Assembly: GCF_002849895.1 (NCBI RefSeq)
Contig: NZ_CP018867.1
Coordinates: 1,054,001-1,118,000 of the forward strand
Direction of reading: 5' to 3'
DNA length: 64,000 nt
From: Companilactobacillus alimentarius DSM 20249
Lineage (GTDB): Bacteria; Bacillota; Bacilli; Lactobacillales; Lactobacillaceae
The notes beneath the pieces were generated by a model. That model did not search any database and was not told where the DNA came from. It saw only the letters and a program-made list of their open reading frames with translations. Positions within the stretch are counted from its first letter, which is position 1. Each line of letters begins with the position of its first letter. Below, piece by piece: positions 36,232-44,879 of the stretch. Made by a program: the position numbers and the translations under genes.

Positions 36232-36286
36232 AAGACGTAAAATACCCCGCAATCGTTATTAACATCTAACGACTACGAGGTATCTG
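36232..36286 (-). terminator. Terminator after the RelB-like gene
   Basis: ATACCTCGTAGTCGTTAG and TAACGATTGCGGGGTAT form an imperfect long stem on the minus strand, followed by TTT, ACG and a run of T. It separates the RelB-like gene from the peptidase gene. Confidence 0.75.
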
Positions 36287-36309
36287 ATTATCTTAACTCG
36301 TTTCATATT

Positions 36310-36543
36310 CTATTGATAATACTGATCCATAGCTTGTTTAACTTCACTTAAAGTAATATCTTTAGGATCGTCATTTTTTGATTCCGCCATGGCCTGTTCA
36401 TAAAGCTTCGAATCCATTTCATCTTCAATCTTCTCGACCACTGCAGTCAGAAGAAGCGATGAGACACTCATATTTTTAGATTTGGCATAATTTTTAATCA
36501 GTTTTTCATCACAATCATCCAAATGGAAAGAAATATTTGCCAT
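36310..36543 (-). CDS. RelB/DUF6290-type antitoxin-like protein, no toxin beside it
   Basis: This 77-residue protein has an N-terminal ribbon-helix-helix-like segment (ISFHLDDCDEKLIKNYAKSKNMSVSSLLL) and an acidic C-terminal tail, as in RelB/TraY-like antitoxins. The usual toxin partner would follow within a few bases. Here the gene is followed by a terminator and then the M20 peptidase, so it is an orphan. It may be a remnant of a toxin-antitoxin pair or a small transcription factor. The ATG follows CAGGTGATG at a somewhat long spacing. Confidence 0.78.
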   Translation of the reverse strand: MANISFHLDDCDEKLIKNYAKSKNMSVSSLLLTAVVEKIEDEMDSKLYEQAMAESKNDDPKDITLSEVKQAMDQYYQ

Positions 36544-36631
36544 TTTTCAACATCACCTGCTTTATATCAATCGTAATATCTCAATGAATGAATCTATCTC
36601 GACGCTCATCATTCACAATTCAATATTATAT

Positions 36632-36660
36632 AAAAAATATTCTTTAATTTGAATATTTTT
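36632..36660 (-). terminator. Terminator after copB
   Basis: AAAATATTC and GAATATTTT form a stem on the minus strand over an 8-base loop and end in a T run. It lies about 25 bases past the copB stop. Confidence 0.75.
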
Positions 36661-36685
36661 GTGAAAGATATTTAAGACATGATGT

Positions 36686-38731
36686 CTACATTTTCAATGT
36701 TAAGGCGTTGATTGCCACAACAACAGTAGAAAGCGACATAATGACAGCTCCAACAGCAGGACTTAATACGAAACCAATCCCCGCTAAAATCCCGGCTGCT
36801 AGTGGAATGGCAATGATGTTATAACCAGCACCCCACCAGAGGTTTTCAACTGTCTTACGATAAGTTTTACGTGACAATTTCAAGAATTTGATGATATCGC
36901 TAGGGTCACTGTTGTACAAAATAACATCAGCAGAGTCAATAGCTACATCAGTTCCTGCACCAATAGCAACACCAATTGTAGCTGCAGCTAAACTTGGAGC
37001 ATCATTGATACCATCACCAACCATCATGACGTGATGGCCATCATTTTCTAACTTCTGAATAACTTTATTCTTATCTTCTGGTAATAGCTCGGCACGGAAT
37101 TCATCAATTCCCATTTGCTTAGCCATAGTGGCTGCAGCATTCTTATTATCACCGGTTAACATAATCGGTGTAATATTTTGAGCTTTCAATTCTTTGATAA
37201 ATTCAATTGTATTTTTCTTGATTCGATCACCTAAGGCAACAAATCCTAATACGTGATTATCATTTACCAAGTAACTAATTGTATTTCCTTTATCCAAATA
37301 AGTTTGAACCTTTTGATCATCTATCGAGATATTTTCTTTCTTCAAATACTTCATATTGACTAGATAATACTTTTGACCGTCAAGTTGTCCACTCATACCA
37401 TAACCTTTAATAGCTTGGACATCGTCAAAATTAGTTGCTTTAACTTTCTTATCTTTAGCATATTGAACGATACTTTGAGCAATTGGATGACTTGAGCCAT
37501 TTTCCAAACCAGTAACTAATGACAACAGTTTTTCATTATCAATTGATTCATCTAATCTATTCAAGCCATTGACCGTAAACTTACCCTCAGTTAAAGTTCC
37601 AGTCTTATCCATAGCGATGTAATCAATCTTACGACTGTTTTCCATTGCTTGATTGTCACGGATGATCAAACCATTAGTAGCTGCAATTGAAGTACTACGT
37701 GACATAACTAAGGGAATTGCTAAACCTAGTGCATGTGGACAAGCGATGACTAAGACCGCAACCAAACGATTCAAGGCTGTATTCATATCACCTACGACCA
37801 GCCAGTAAACAAAGGCAATAATTCCGACTGACAAAGCGGCATAGAATAACCAACTTGAAACTTTATCGGCCAATTTTTGTGTCTTAGAACGATTATTCTG
37901 TGCATCAGAAACTAATTTACTAATTTGTGACAAGTAACCTTCGTTAGCGGCTTTTTCAACTTTTACTCTGATAGTTCCCTCACCATTGATCGAACCACCA
38001 ACTACTTTACTTCCTTGCTCTTTCTTAACGGCTTTGGATTCACCTGTTATCAATGATTCATTGACATAAGTTGATCCGCTAACTATCTGACCATCAAGGG
38101 GAACTGATTCACCAGCTCTAATTTCAATTAAGTCGTTGTCTTTAACCATCGAAATATCATGATCCATAGTTTCATCACCGTGAACCATATGAACTTTATC
38201 AGGTACTAATGAGGCAATTTTTTGTAAAGCATTACCCGCACTCATAGTGGATTTCATTTCAATCCAGTGTCCTAATAACATGATTACGATCAACGATGCT
38301 AATTCCCAAAAGAAATCCATAATATGACTCGATGATTGAACAAAATTGTTCATCACGAAAGCATATAAACTATAAATATATGCAACACTGATACCCATAG
38401 TAATCAAGGTCATCATAGCTGGTTGCTTAGACTTTAATTCGCCTTTGGCTCCACTAATAAAAGGTTTTCCACCATAAAAATATAGAATTGTTGCTAAAAC
38501 CAAAACGATCCAATCTGATCCTGGAAATTGCACTTGAAATGGTAGATTTAAGCCCATGAATGGAGAAAGGATAAACACTGGTATTGCTAAAACAAGCGAA
38601 ATCCAAAACTTTTGCTTCAAGTCCCCCATATCCATCATGTGACCACCATGCATCATCATATGATCGTCGGACATATCCATTTTTGAATGGTCCATATTCT
38701 TCATATCCATTTTTTCATCCATGTCTTTCAT
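36686..38731 (-). CDS. copB: Copper-exporting P-type ATPase CopB
   Basis: The 681-residue P1B-ATPase has a Met/His/Asp-rich N-terminal tail (about 35 residues) instead of a ferredoxin-like CxxC domain. The ion-binding motif is CPH (VIACPHALGLAIPLV), characteristic of CopB-type pumps. The phosphorylation site DKTGTLTEG, TGDN and GDGINDAPSL motifs are complete, with about eight helices. It probably exports copper or silver. The ATG at 38731 follows TTTGGAGG and overlaps the copY stop. The tail is unusually rich in methionine, which fits Cu(I) binding. Confidence 0.95.
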   Translation of the reverse strand: MKDMDEKMDMKNMDHSKMDMSDDHMMMHGGHMMDMGDLKQKFWISLVLAIPVFILSPFMGLNLPFQVQFPGSDWIVLVLATILYFYGGKPFISGAKGELKSKQPAMMTLITMGISVAYIYSLYAFVMNNFVQSSSHIMDFFWELASLIVIMLLGHWIEMKSTMSAGNALQKIASLVPDKVHMVHGDETMDHDISMVKDNDLIEIRAGESVPLDGQIVSGSTYVNESLITGESKAVKKEQGSKVVGGSINGEGTIRVKVEKAANEGYLSQISKLVSDAQNNRSKTQKLADKVSSWLFYAALSVGIIAFVYWLVVGDMNTALNRLVAVLVIACPHALGLAIPLVMSRSTSIAATNGLIIRDNQAMENSRKIDYIAMDKTGTLTEGKFTVNGLNRLDESIDNEKLLSLVTGLENGSSHPIAQSIVQYAKDKKVKATNFDDVQAIKGYGMSGQLDGQKYYLVNMKYLKKENISIDDQKVQTYLDKGNTISYLVNDNHVLGFVALGDRIKKNTIEFIKELKAQNITPIMLTGDNKNAAATMAKQMGIDEFRAELLPEDKNKVIQKLENDGHHVMMVGDGINDAPSLAAATIGVAIGAGTDVAIDSADVILYNSDPSDIIKFLKLSRKTYRKTVENLWWGAGYNIIAIPLAAGILAGIGFVLSPAVGAVIMSLSTVVVAINALTLKM

Positions 38732-39150
38732 TTCAAATCTGCCTCCAAACAATTACAGTCTACTTTTTTGGGTGCTGTCTCTGCTTTCTCTTGTAAAGCT
38801 TGAATTATTCCTGAAATATCACTTTGAGAAATTTCTGAACTATTAACTAAATCTTTAATTGCCTCACCCTTTTTCATACAACAAAGATTATCAAACAAAT
38901 TATTTACACTCTGGTGAATTGCCATATCTTCCTCTATCAATGGCCGATATATATACGGACGTCTTGATTCATCAGCTCGCAAGAAATTTTTCTTTTGCAA
39001 GCGGATAATCAAAGTTTTAATCGTGGCAGGTTTCCAATCCGTTTTTCGTTCCAGAATATCAATCACTTGTTTACTTGTTACCTGACCAAGTGTCCAAATA
39101 ATCCTCATTACTTGCCATTCGGACTTACTCATTGTTTCTATTTCTGTCAT
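38728..39150 (-). CDS. copY: CopY-type copper-responsive repressor
   Basis: This 140-residue protein of the BlaI/MecI/CopY family has an N-terminal winged helix (EWQVMRIIWTLGQVTSKQVIDIL). Classical CopY binds metal through a C-terminal CxCxxxxCxC hook. Here only one CxC (DCNC) remains near the end, followed by LEADLK, plus an isolated CC pair (LCCMKKGE) about 45 residues earlier. Metal release may therefore work differently. It precedes copB in one operon, and cop boxes lie in its promoter, so autoregulation is very likely. Confidence 0.92.
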   Translation of the reverse strand: MTEIETMSKSEWQVMRIIWTLGQVTSKQVIDILERKTDWKPATIKTLIIRLQKKNFLRADESRRPYIYRPLIEEDMAIHQSVNNLFDNLCCMKKGEAIKDLVNSSEISQSDISGIIQALQEKAETAPKKVDCNCLEADLK

Positions 39151-39171
39151 AAACTTTGGCTCCTTTTAGTT

Positions 39172-39220
39172 TACATTCGTAGTCTTCCTTATCAACAGTA
39201 CAAAGTTTACATCTGTAAAC
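39172..39220. promoter_or_regulatory. CopY operators (two cop boxes) over the copYB promoter
   Basis: A perfect TACANNTGTA box lies at 39208-39217 within the palindrome GTTTACATCTGTAAAC (39205-39220). A second box with one mismatch, TACATTCGTA, is at 39172-39181. A likely promoter on the minus strand (TTTACA, 17 bases, TAAACT) overlaps the perfect box. Repression by CopY is established for this box type; its use here is inference. Confidence 0.85.
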
Positions 39221-39332
39221 ATACGATGTAAAGCTTTTTGACTTTTAATTTTAACCATTCACATCATCCATACTTTCTATTTAGCATTATATCCAAAATG
39301 TAATCGTTAGCATACTTTTTTGCATATTACGC

Positions 39333-39378
39333 AAAAAAGAGTTCTAAGTAATGACAATTCATCACTTAGAACTCTTAA
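39333..39378 (-). terminator. Terminator after nrdJ
   Basis: AAGAGTTCTAAGT and ACTTAGAACTCTT form a 13-bp stem with a 14-base loop, followed on the minus strand by six T. It starts about 10 bases after the stop codon. Confidence 0.9.
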
Positions 39379-39388
39379 TTTTAAATAA

Positions 39389-41629
39389 TTATCTAATTGG
39401 ACAAGCTCCACCAGCACAATCTGACTGATCGACCAATTCAATATCTTTTTTATCATGATTATCATTTTGTTCAGCGAATACTTGAGCAACGTTTTCGTTT
39501 ACTTCTGATTCACGTTCTTGATAAACTTTCTTGGCGATTGGTTCTTTAGGTGCCTGTTTGAAACCTGAACCAGTGTATGGCAATAGAGATGTTGATTTTG
39601 TCACATTTCTATACTGATACATCAATCCGGCAATTTGATCGGCTTCCTTAGGTTGGAAAGTAATGGTACAACTAACCGCATTATCAGACCAATAAGTTTG
39701 TAAGAAAGCTTGTGTAGCGAATTGTTCAGCGATAGAGACAGAACCTGCTGAGGCAAAATTAGGATCATCAGCATTAGCTGCTCTAACTGGAAATTCCACA
39801 CACATTGTATGTTTTGTATAGACATCAGGTTCGATTTTATATCCACAAGCCTTAAGGGCAGGCAATAATGGGTCACTATCTTGGAATCTGATCCTTTGAA
39901 TTAAGTAACCTGAATAATGGAAATGCATACCTTCGGATACACCAGCAAGTTTTGCTACAGTACCAGATGGCTTAACAGTCGTATGTTTTACTGAAGCCTT
40001 GCATCCTAATTCCTTTGAGTACTCCTTGTCAGCTATTACAACTGAATGATATAGGTCGTCAAATTTATCAGCGACTCTTTGGTCATAAATTGGCTTTTGA
40101 ATAGTATCCCCTGTTTCAGGATCTGTGACAGATTCAAAACCAGTTACAACACGATTACCAAAAGTCGTCAAAATCCAATCTTGGATACCGGACATTGACA
40201 CACCGATACGACGATTCTTTTGAATAACCTTACGAGAAATTTCCCAATCGTAATTACTAAAAGTAACACGTTTAGTATATCTAGCAGCAAGTTTGAAAGC
40301 ATCCTCTAGTGACCAGCCTTGTTCTTGAGCAATCAAAGGAAATACTTCAAACAAGTTACATGGCTCACCATTGCTTAAAGAGATCTCACCACAAGGGTTA
40401 GTTCCTTCAACCCCATCATCAATTCCTGGTTGGTAGCCATCAATGGCACGTCCATAGTTACGAGACAATTCCAAATTAACGATTCCTGGTTCACCATTAT
40501 GAGCAATCGAATCTGCAATTGGTGCATATTTATTGAATTTAGAATCAACCGCAACACTATTATTAGAAGCCCAACGGTGATGGTAAAGTTTCTTTTGATC
40601 TTGCTTCATTGTGATAAAGTCCTCATCAGTAGCACCACCTAAAGCCAATTCTGCTGAACGACGGACATTACCAGCAACAACCGTTTTACCAATCAAATTA
40701 CCCATATCGGTACAATCGACAGAAGTTAATTTTTTACCCACAGCGTTGTTCAAAACTTCGTTAATATCAAAGAACATTTCAATCAAAGGAACAGGACCAG
40801 AAGCAGTTCCACCAAAGCCCTTGATCTTTTCACCCTTAGCACGAATCTTAGTAATATCTAAGACAACATCCTTTAGGCCATCATTAGTATCATTGAAATG
40901 AGTATCGATCATATTGGCATTGGCAATCACCCAACCCTCACGAGTATCAGGAAGAATGTAATTACGCGTATTTTCAAGACTGTGAGACTTTTTCCACTCA
41001 TCGCGATCAATTGCACCTGCTGCAATAGAATCTTCATATGAGGCGCTCTCTTTACCAATTAGAACGGTTAAATTGACCTTGTTGTCAACTATTGGCATAA
41101 GTTTCATATTACTTGGAACGACAGAGAAACCAACGCCACCACCCTTCATTAATTGATCAAACATGAATGAAAATGGCATTGAAACAGCTAATTGATCTTG
41201 CTTCAAGTATGAGGGAACAATATGACTATCTCCATACTTCTGTGGTCTGACGGCAACAAACCAACAATTATTTAAGGCATCACCATTACGATGTTGATAT
41301 TCTGTACCAGAAATCCAAAGATTTCTACCAGATGGTGTAGCTGCAAGTCCATAAACTAACTTATAAAGATTTTGTGCTTCATCAACTAATCCGGCATATT
41401 GTTCATCAGTTAAATCATCACTCTTTAATCGTGGATCAAGATTAATATTTCCTTCAATTACTCGTTTAACAGTTTCAGACCAATTTTCAGTCCGTCCAAG
41501 TTCTGGAATCCAGCGGGCATAAGTTCTTTTATAAGTGACCCAGCCCAATTCGCCCCAGTGGGGTTTAATTGTTTTTTTAACTTCATCGACAAAGTCGTTT
41601 GATAAAATAATTTTATTAATAGTCTTCAT
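39389..41629 (-). CDS. nrdJ: Adenosylcobalamin-dependent ribonucleoside-triphosphate reductase (class II)
   Basis: The 746-residue enzyme is close in length and sequence style to the monomeric L. leichmannii RTPR (gene also called rtpR). It reduces NTPs to dNTPs with coenzyme B12. Visible active-site parts are NNCWFVAV (first cysteine), NPCGEISL (radical cysteine with the catalytic glutamate close by) and the C-terminal redox pair in CAGGACPIR. It depends on B12, which lactobacilli usually import or make by special pathways. Its leader carries paired NrdR boxes and no recognisable cobalamin riboswitch. Confidence 0.97.
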   Translation of the reverse strand: MKTINKIILSNDFVDEVKKTIKPHWGELGWVTYKRTYARWIPELGRTENWSETVKRVIEGNINLDPRLKSDDLTDEQYAGLVDEAQNLYKLVYGLAATPSGRNLWISGTEYQHRNGDALNNCWFVAVRPQKYGDSHIVPSYLKQDQLAVSMPFSFMFDQLMKGGGVGFSVVPSNMKLMPIVDNKVNLTVLIGKESASYEDSIAAGAIDRDEWKKSHSLENTRNYILPDTREGWVIANANMIDTHFNDTNDGLKDVVLDITKIRAKGEKIKGFGGTASGPVPLIEMFFDINEVLNNAVGKKLTSVDCTDMGNLIGKTVVAGNVRRSAELALGGATDEDFITMKQDQKKLYHHRWASNNSVAVDSKFNKYAPIADSIAHNGEPGIVNLELSRNYGRAIDGYQPGIDDGVEGTNPCGEISLSNGEPCNLFEVFPLIAQEQGWSLEDAFKLAARYTKRVTFSNYDWEISRKVIQKNRRIGVSMSGIQDWILTTFGNRVVTGFESVTDPETGDTIQKPIYDQRVADKFDDLYHSVVIADKEYSKELGCKASVKHTTVKPSGTVAKLAGVSEGMHFHYSGYLIQRIRFQDSDPLLPALKACGYKIEPDVYTKHTMCVEFPVRAANADDPNFASAGSVSIAEQFATQAFLQTYWSDNAVSCTITFQPKEADQIAGLMYQYRNVTKSTSLLPYTGSGFKQAPKEPIAKKVYQERESEVNENVAQVFAEQNDNHDKKDIELVDQSDCAGGACPIR

Positions 41630-41656
41630 TAATATTCACTCCACACATTTGAGATA

Positions 41657-41704
41657 ACACAATATATAGTACCTTTATCCTTAATTAATAACAACATATA
41701 GTGT
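41657..41704. promoter_or_regulatory. Pair of NrdR boxes upstream of nrdJ
   Basis: ACACAATATATAGTAC (41657-41672) and TAACAACATATAGTGT (41689-41704) both fit the NrdR consensus ACACWATATATWGTGT with few mismatches. They are 32 bases apart centre to centre, close to three helical turns, which is the usual arrangement. A possible promoter (TGTCAA, 17 bases, TATATG) on the minus strand has its -10 element in the distal box. Repression by NrdR with dATP/ATP is established for this class of sites. Confidence 0.82.
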
Positions 41705-42046
41705 AAAAGTATTTATATTGACATTTGAAAAGAATTTTTGCGTATTGATATTTCGGCAATTTACTTCTAAAAAAATTTATTTTTGATTTTAACCAATTCG
41801 TAAAAATTCAAAGTCGCAATTACTATTCTAATATCTCTTAAGATGGCTTAGCAATGATTTTTTCAATTTAAGTTCTAGCCCAAATTGCAAGTAGGATAAC
41901 GTAAATTTTTTCCTTGACTTGCTCAATTCATTGTCAGATAAACGATTGCTGGACAAATTTTTTTATAACGAAAAATTTCAGTTTTATGCCATTATTGTCT
42001 AAACAAGTCAGTTAATCCTTGTTAGAACAAGTGTTCTTCAAGATAA
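41705..42046. other. AT-rich non-coding stretch between nrdJ and the membrane-protein gene
   Basis: No open reading frame with a ribosome binding site and no RNA motif that I recognise is visible on either strand. A few TTGACA/TTGACT-like hexamers occur but without convincing -10 partners. It may be a decayed gene or an unrecognised regulatory RNA region. Confidence 0.4.
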
Positions 42047-42090
42047 ATAAAAACTAGACCAATTTTTAAAAATTAGTCTAGTTTTTATTT
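42047..42090 (-). terminator. Terminator after the interrupted membrane-protein gene
   Basis: AAAAACTAGACTAATTTTT and AAAATTGGTCTAGTTTTT form a stem of about 18 bp on the minus strand with T runs on both sides. Confidence 0.88.
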
Positions 42091-43523
42091 TTTATAAATT
42101 TTTTTCGTTACAACTCGATATAATCCGACGGCTGCTAAAATCGCAATTATCGGCAAAAATTCAATCCGATATCTTCCCTGCACTTCAATTAGAAGTTGCG
42201 CAGATACAAAAGCCAACAATGGTAATAAAAGTAAATACAAATTATTATTGAACTTCATTTTAAATAAGTCTATTGAGCCAATCCAAGAAAAGACTATCAA
42301 AATTATTGAACCTAGATAAGCCAAATAGTCGACTCGCTGGACCGTTTTAGGAGAGTGATTCTGACTATAACCAGTAAAATTAGTTGCCATTGTTCGAGAT
42401 GACCACAGAACTTGTATTTTATTTATAAACAAACTTATCCACTTTTTGTTCTTATCAAGATAATTTATTTCTTGATGTAAAGCTGCATATTCCTTTTTAG
42501 CCATAACTTTACGTGGCTTGCTGGCATCAATTAAACGGTCCAGATCAGGAGAATAAGTTCCATTCGATTGTTTATCAAGCCCGGTCACAAACTTCCATTC
42601 AGGGTCATAATTTGACAATCCGTATGAATTTACCGATGCCTTAATTCCCCACCCGGCTAATGAGAAGAGTACCAAATAAATTGCTAGAGCTAAGAGGATC
42701 CTTAGAGGCTTTTGATAGTGTACCCCCCCCCTCCGAGTTTAAACACTAAATAAACAATCGTAAAGGCGACAATACCAGCTATGATGACTGGTCCAATGGG
42801 GCGAATCAAACAACCAACTGTTAAGGTAATACCTGACAAAATATAACTCCAAAGTTTATCCTGCATAATCAAATAAAATGTAATTAAATAAAATAATGAT
42901 CCAAGATATTGATTACTTGCTTGACTATTCAAAGCAAACCAATCAAGATCAATCATTAAAAGTAAAACTGCTAATCGAGCAATTTTAATATTATTAAAAA
43001 TTTTTACGACCAACAAATATGTAAATAATAAAATAAGTGCTTGATAAATAACATTCAAAAATTGAATTGCAAAAATATGATAGCCAAAAATCTTTACAAC
43101 TGCTAAAACATAAACCATATATCCTGATTGATAGGCAAATCTGGAGAAATAATCGTTATCGGTTTGGTAAAGTTTATCACCATTAAAAAACCCAGGAACA
43201 CGCGTCCAAAAATTTCCGAAATCACTTATCTGAGTCTTTGGTACCACTAATACCCAAGCAGTGGCAGCAATTATGAAAATTAAGAGCATTCCAAAAAGAA
43301 TCGACCAATTAACTTTTTTACTTGAATCGTCGATTTTGACCAAGCCATAACCCACAGCTATTACTAAAACAAAAGCAATGATTAAAGTACTCCAATTAAA
43401 AGCGCGATTCACCATCGCATAATTCTCATAATAGAAAAGTGTCATTGTAATCAAAACTAAACTAGTGAAAATTGCTAAAACGCCTAATATGAATTTACTA
43501 ATACCATTTTGTATCTTTAAAAT
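42085..43523 (-). pseudogene. GT-C-like polytopic membrane protein (possible glycosyltransferase), interrupted at a G9 tract
   Basis: Two frames make one protein. The upstream frame (to 42702) has about eight membrane helices with a QISDFGNFWTRVPGF loop, resembling GT-C type glycosyltransferases such as the GT39/PMT group. The downstream frame (42085-42675 and upstream of it) continues with more helices (YLVLFSLAGWGIKA..., then IILIVFSWIGSIDLF and LLPLLAFVSAQLLIEVQGRYRIEFLPI). They are out of register at nine G (42723-42731); ten or seven G would join them into about 479 residues. The first conventional start is TTG at 43454, but the frame is open to 43542 with AAGGA near 43535, so translation may begin at a non-AUG codon (43529 or 43523). 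Could be a phase-variable gene, a true pseudogene or a sequencing error. Confidence 0.7.
42723..42731. repeat. Homopolymer of nine C (G on the coding strand)
   Basis: The longest G/C homopolymer noticed in this AT-rich window. It lies inside the membrane-protein gene exactly at the point where its two halves go out of frame. Such tracts are classic sites of slipped-strand mispairing. Confidence 0.95.
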
Positions 43524-43628
43524 AAATATCCCCGTCCTTAATGTTTATTCTTGTACCCTAACAATTCCTAATTTTAGCATTTCTAATTAGATTGGTTACT
43601 ATTTTATAAGACTTTTTCCATAAATAAG

Positions 43629-43964
43629 CTACTTGCTATTTTCACCCTTCTTAAATTGTGAACCGATAAAATAAGTAATAACCGACATAAAAATGGCCAC
43701 TGCGGCAAATATTACTAAAGAAGTCCAATTATAATAGCCACCTGTTAGAAGCATGAAAACAAAAAATACTACAAAATATATTCCAAAGACCTGTTTTCGA
43801 TTAATTTTAGTGGTCACCTGAATCAAAGATAATAAAAAGATCAACAAAACTTCCCATGGAAAATTGTCCAAAATCCCCCGTTGATGTATAAGATTACTTC
43901 CGATTACTATCACCAACCAAAATCCAATAAAAACTAAAAAATTTCTAATAACTTTATTCTTCAT
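43629..43964 (-). CDS. Small membrane protein of unknown function (111 residues)
   Basis: Four predicted membrane helices cover most of the protein (about 8-25, 35-50, 60-75 and 83-103), with a Lys-rich C-terminus (SQFKKGENSK). The ATG at 43964 follows AAAGGGGG and is preferred to the in-frame start at 43982. I do not recognise the family with certainty; DUF3021-like small membrane proteins have a similar layout. It lies between the interrupted membrane-protein gene and a lipoprotein on the same strand, with about 45 bases to the latter. Confidence 0.72.
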   Translation of the reverse strand: MKNKVIRNFLVFIGFWLVIVIGSNLIHQRGILDNFPWEVLLIFLLSLIQVTTKINRKQVFGIYFVVFFVFMLLTGGYYNWTSLVIFAAVAIFMSVITYFIGSQFKKGENSK

Positions 43965-44009
43965 AAAACCCCCTTTAAACAAATAATTATTTACTAGCGT
44001 AACATATTT

Positions 44010-44759
44010 TTAAATTCTATTTTGATTAAATCTATTTGTTAATTTATAAATATTTTTGAATTTATATTGAGATTTTTCTTGATAAAAAGCTGGATTATTT
44101 AATTTATATTTATGATGAGATTTAACCCAGAAAGTTGTTTCTGGATTATTGATTGTATAAAAATTATTAGTATTTAAATTGAATCTTTTATACAACTTCT
44201 TTTGTCCAATATTTTCAGGACGAAATTTTTTTATTCCCATGATGACCTGTGTTCCAATCTTAGGAATGGGGAAAGTTTCACTAGGATAATAAACAACTTC
44301 TTGAGGATTATTAATTCCAAAACTACTATATAAATCCCTTACACGAGCAAATCCACCTGCAAATACTGTCTTGATAGTTTTATTCTCTAATGATTTATCA
44401 CCACTAATAATCTTTTCAATATAAATCGTTGCTTTAGTTTCTGGAGCCAAAGGCCTTCCTATCATCGAATTAAGATTGACAATTTGTCCTTTAACAACAA
44501 ATTGATTAGCATTTTTTAGACTTTGTAAGCTCATACTCTCGTCATCATACCCATTAGGAACAGTCGTGAAGGCCTTTTTAAAATTAGGCTGGTCAATTAC
44601 TTTAACTTTCTCTAAACGTCCTTGCCAGCGCTTCTGATTAACTTTTATCTCACTTTTTCTCTGGCCCTGTTGTGCGATTGAATCGTGACTTATTGGTTTA
44701 TTACATCCTGAGAGCAATATCAAACTTAATATTGTTATCATTAATAATTTAAATTTCAT
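44010..44759 (-). CDS. Predicted lipoprotein of unknown function
   Basis: The protein has a signal peptide with lipobox LLSGC, so the mature protein begins at about Cys-19 and is anchored to the outer face of the membrane. The ATG at 44759 follows AAAGGGTG; the longer frame to 44828 has no site. The mature part of about 230 residues is basic and contains no motif I recognise. A central beta-rich segment (TIYIEKIISGDKSLENKTIKTVFAGG) is plausible. It could be co-transcribed with the small membrane protein that follows. Confidence 0.8.
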   Translation of the reverse strand: MKFKLLMITILSLILLSGCNKPISHDSIAQQGQRKSEIKVNQKRWQGRLEKVKVIDQPNFKKAFTTVPNGYDDESMSLQSLKNANQFVVKGQIVNLNSMIGRPLAPETKATIYIEKIISGDKSLENKTIKTVFAGGFARVRDLYSSFGINNPQEVVYYPSETFPIPKIGTQVIMGIKKFRPENIGQKKLYKRFNLNTNNFYTINNPETTFWVKSHHKYKLNNPAFYQEKSQYKFKNIYKLTNRFNQNRI

Positions 44760-44826
44760 TTTCGACACCCTTTTTTGAATTATCAAAAGTGTATCACTGC
44801 TTTCGAGAAGATATATTATATTGCAC

Positions 44827-44865
44827 AAAAAATATCCCTAACTTATTTAAAAGTCAGGGATATTT
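44827..44865 (-). terminator. Terminator after ptsI
   Basis: AAATATCCCTGACTT and AAGTTAGGGATATTT form a stem of about 15 bp with a short loop and end in a run of six T on the minus strand. Confidence 0.9.
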
Positions 44866-44879
44866 ATGCCTTAAAAGAA

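Noticed and set aside
40430..40901. Open frames on the plus strand inside nrdJ
   Set aside because: They are antisense shadows of a well-conserved gene, with no ribosome binding sites and no recognisable products.
41630..42084. Cobalamin riboswitch for nrdJ
   Set aside because: No B12 box-like sequence or supporting stems were found on the minus strand; only NrdR boxes are evident.
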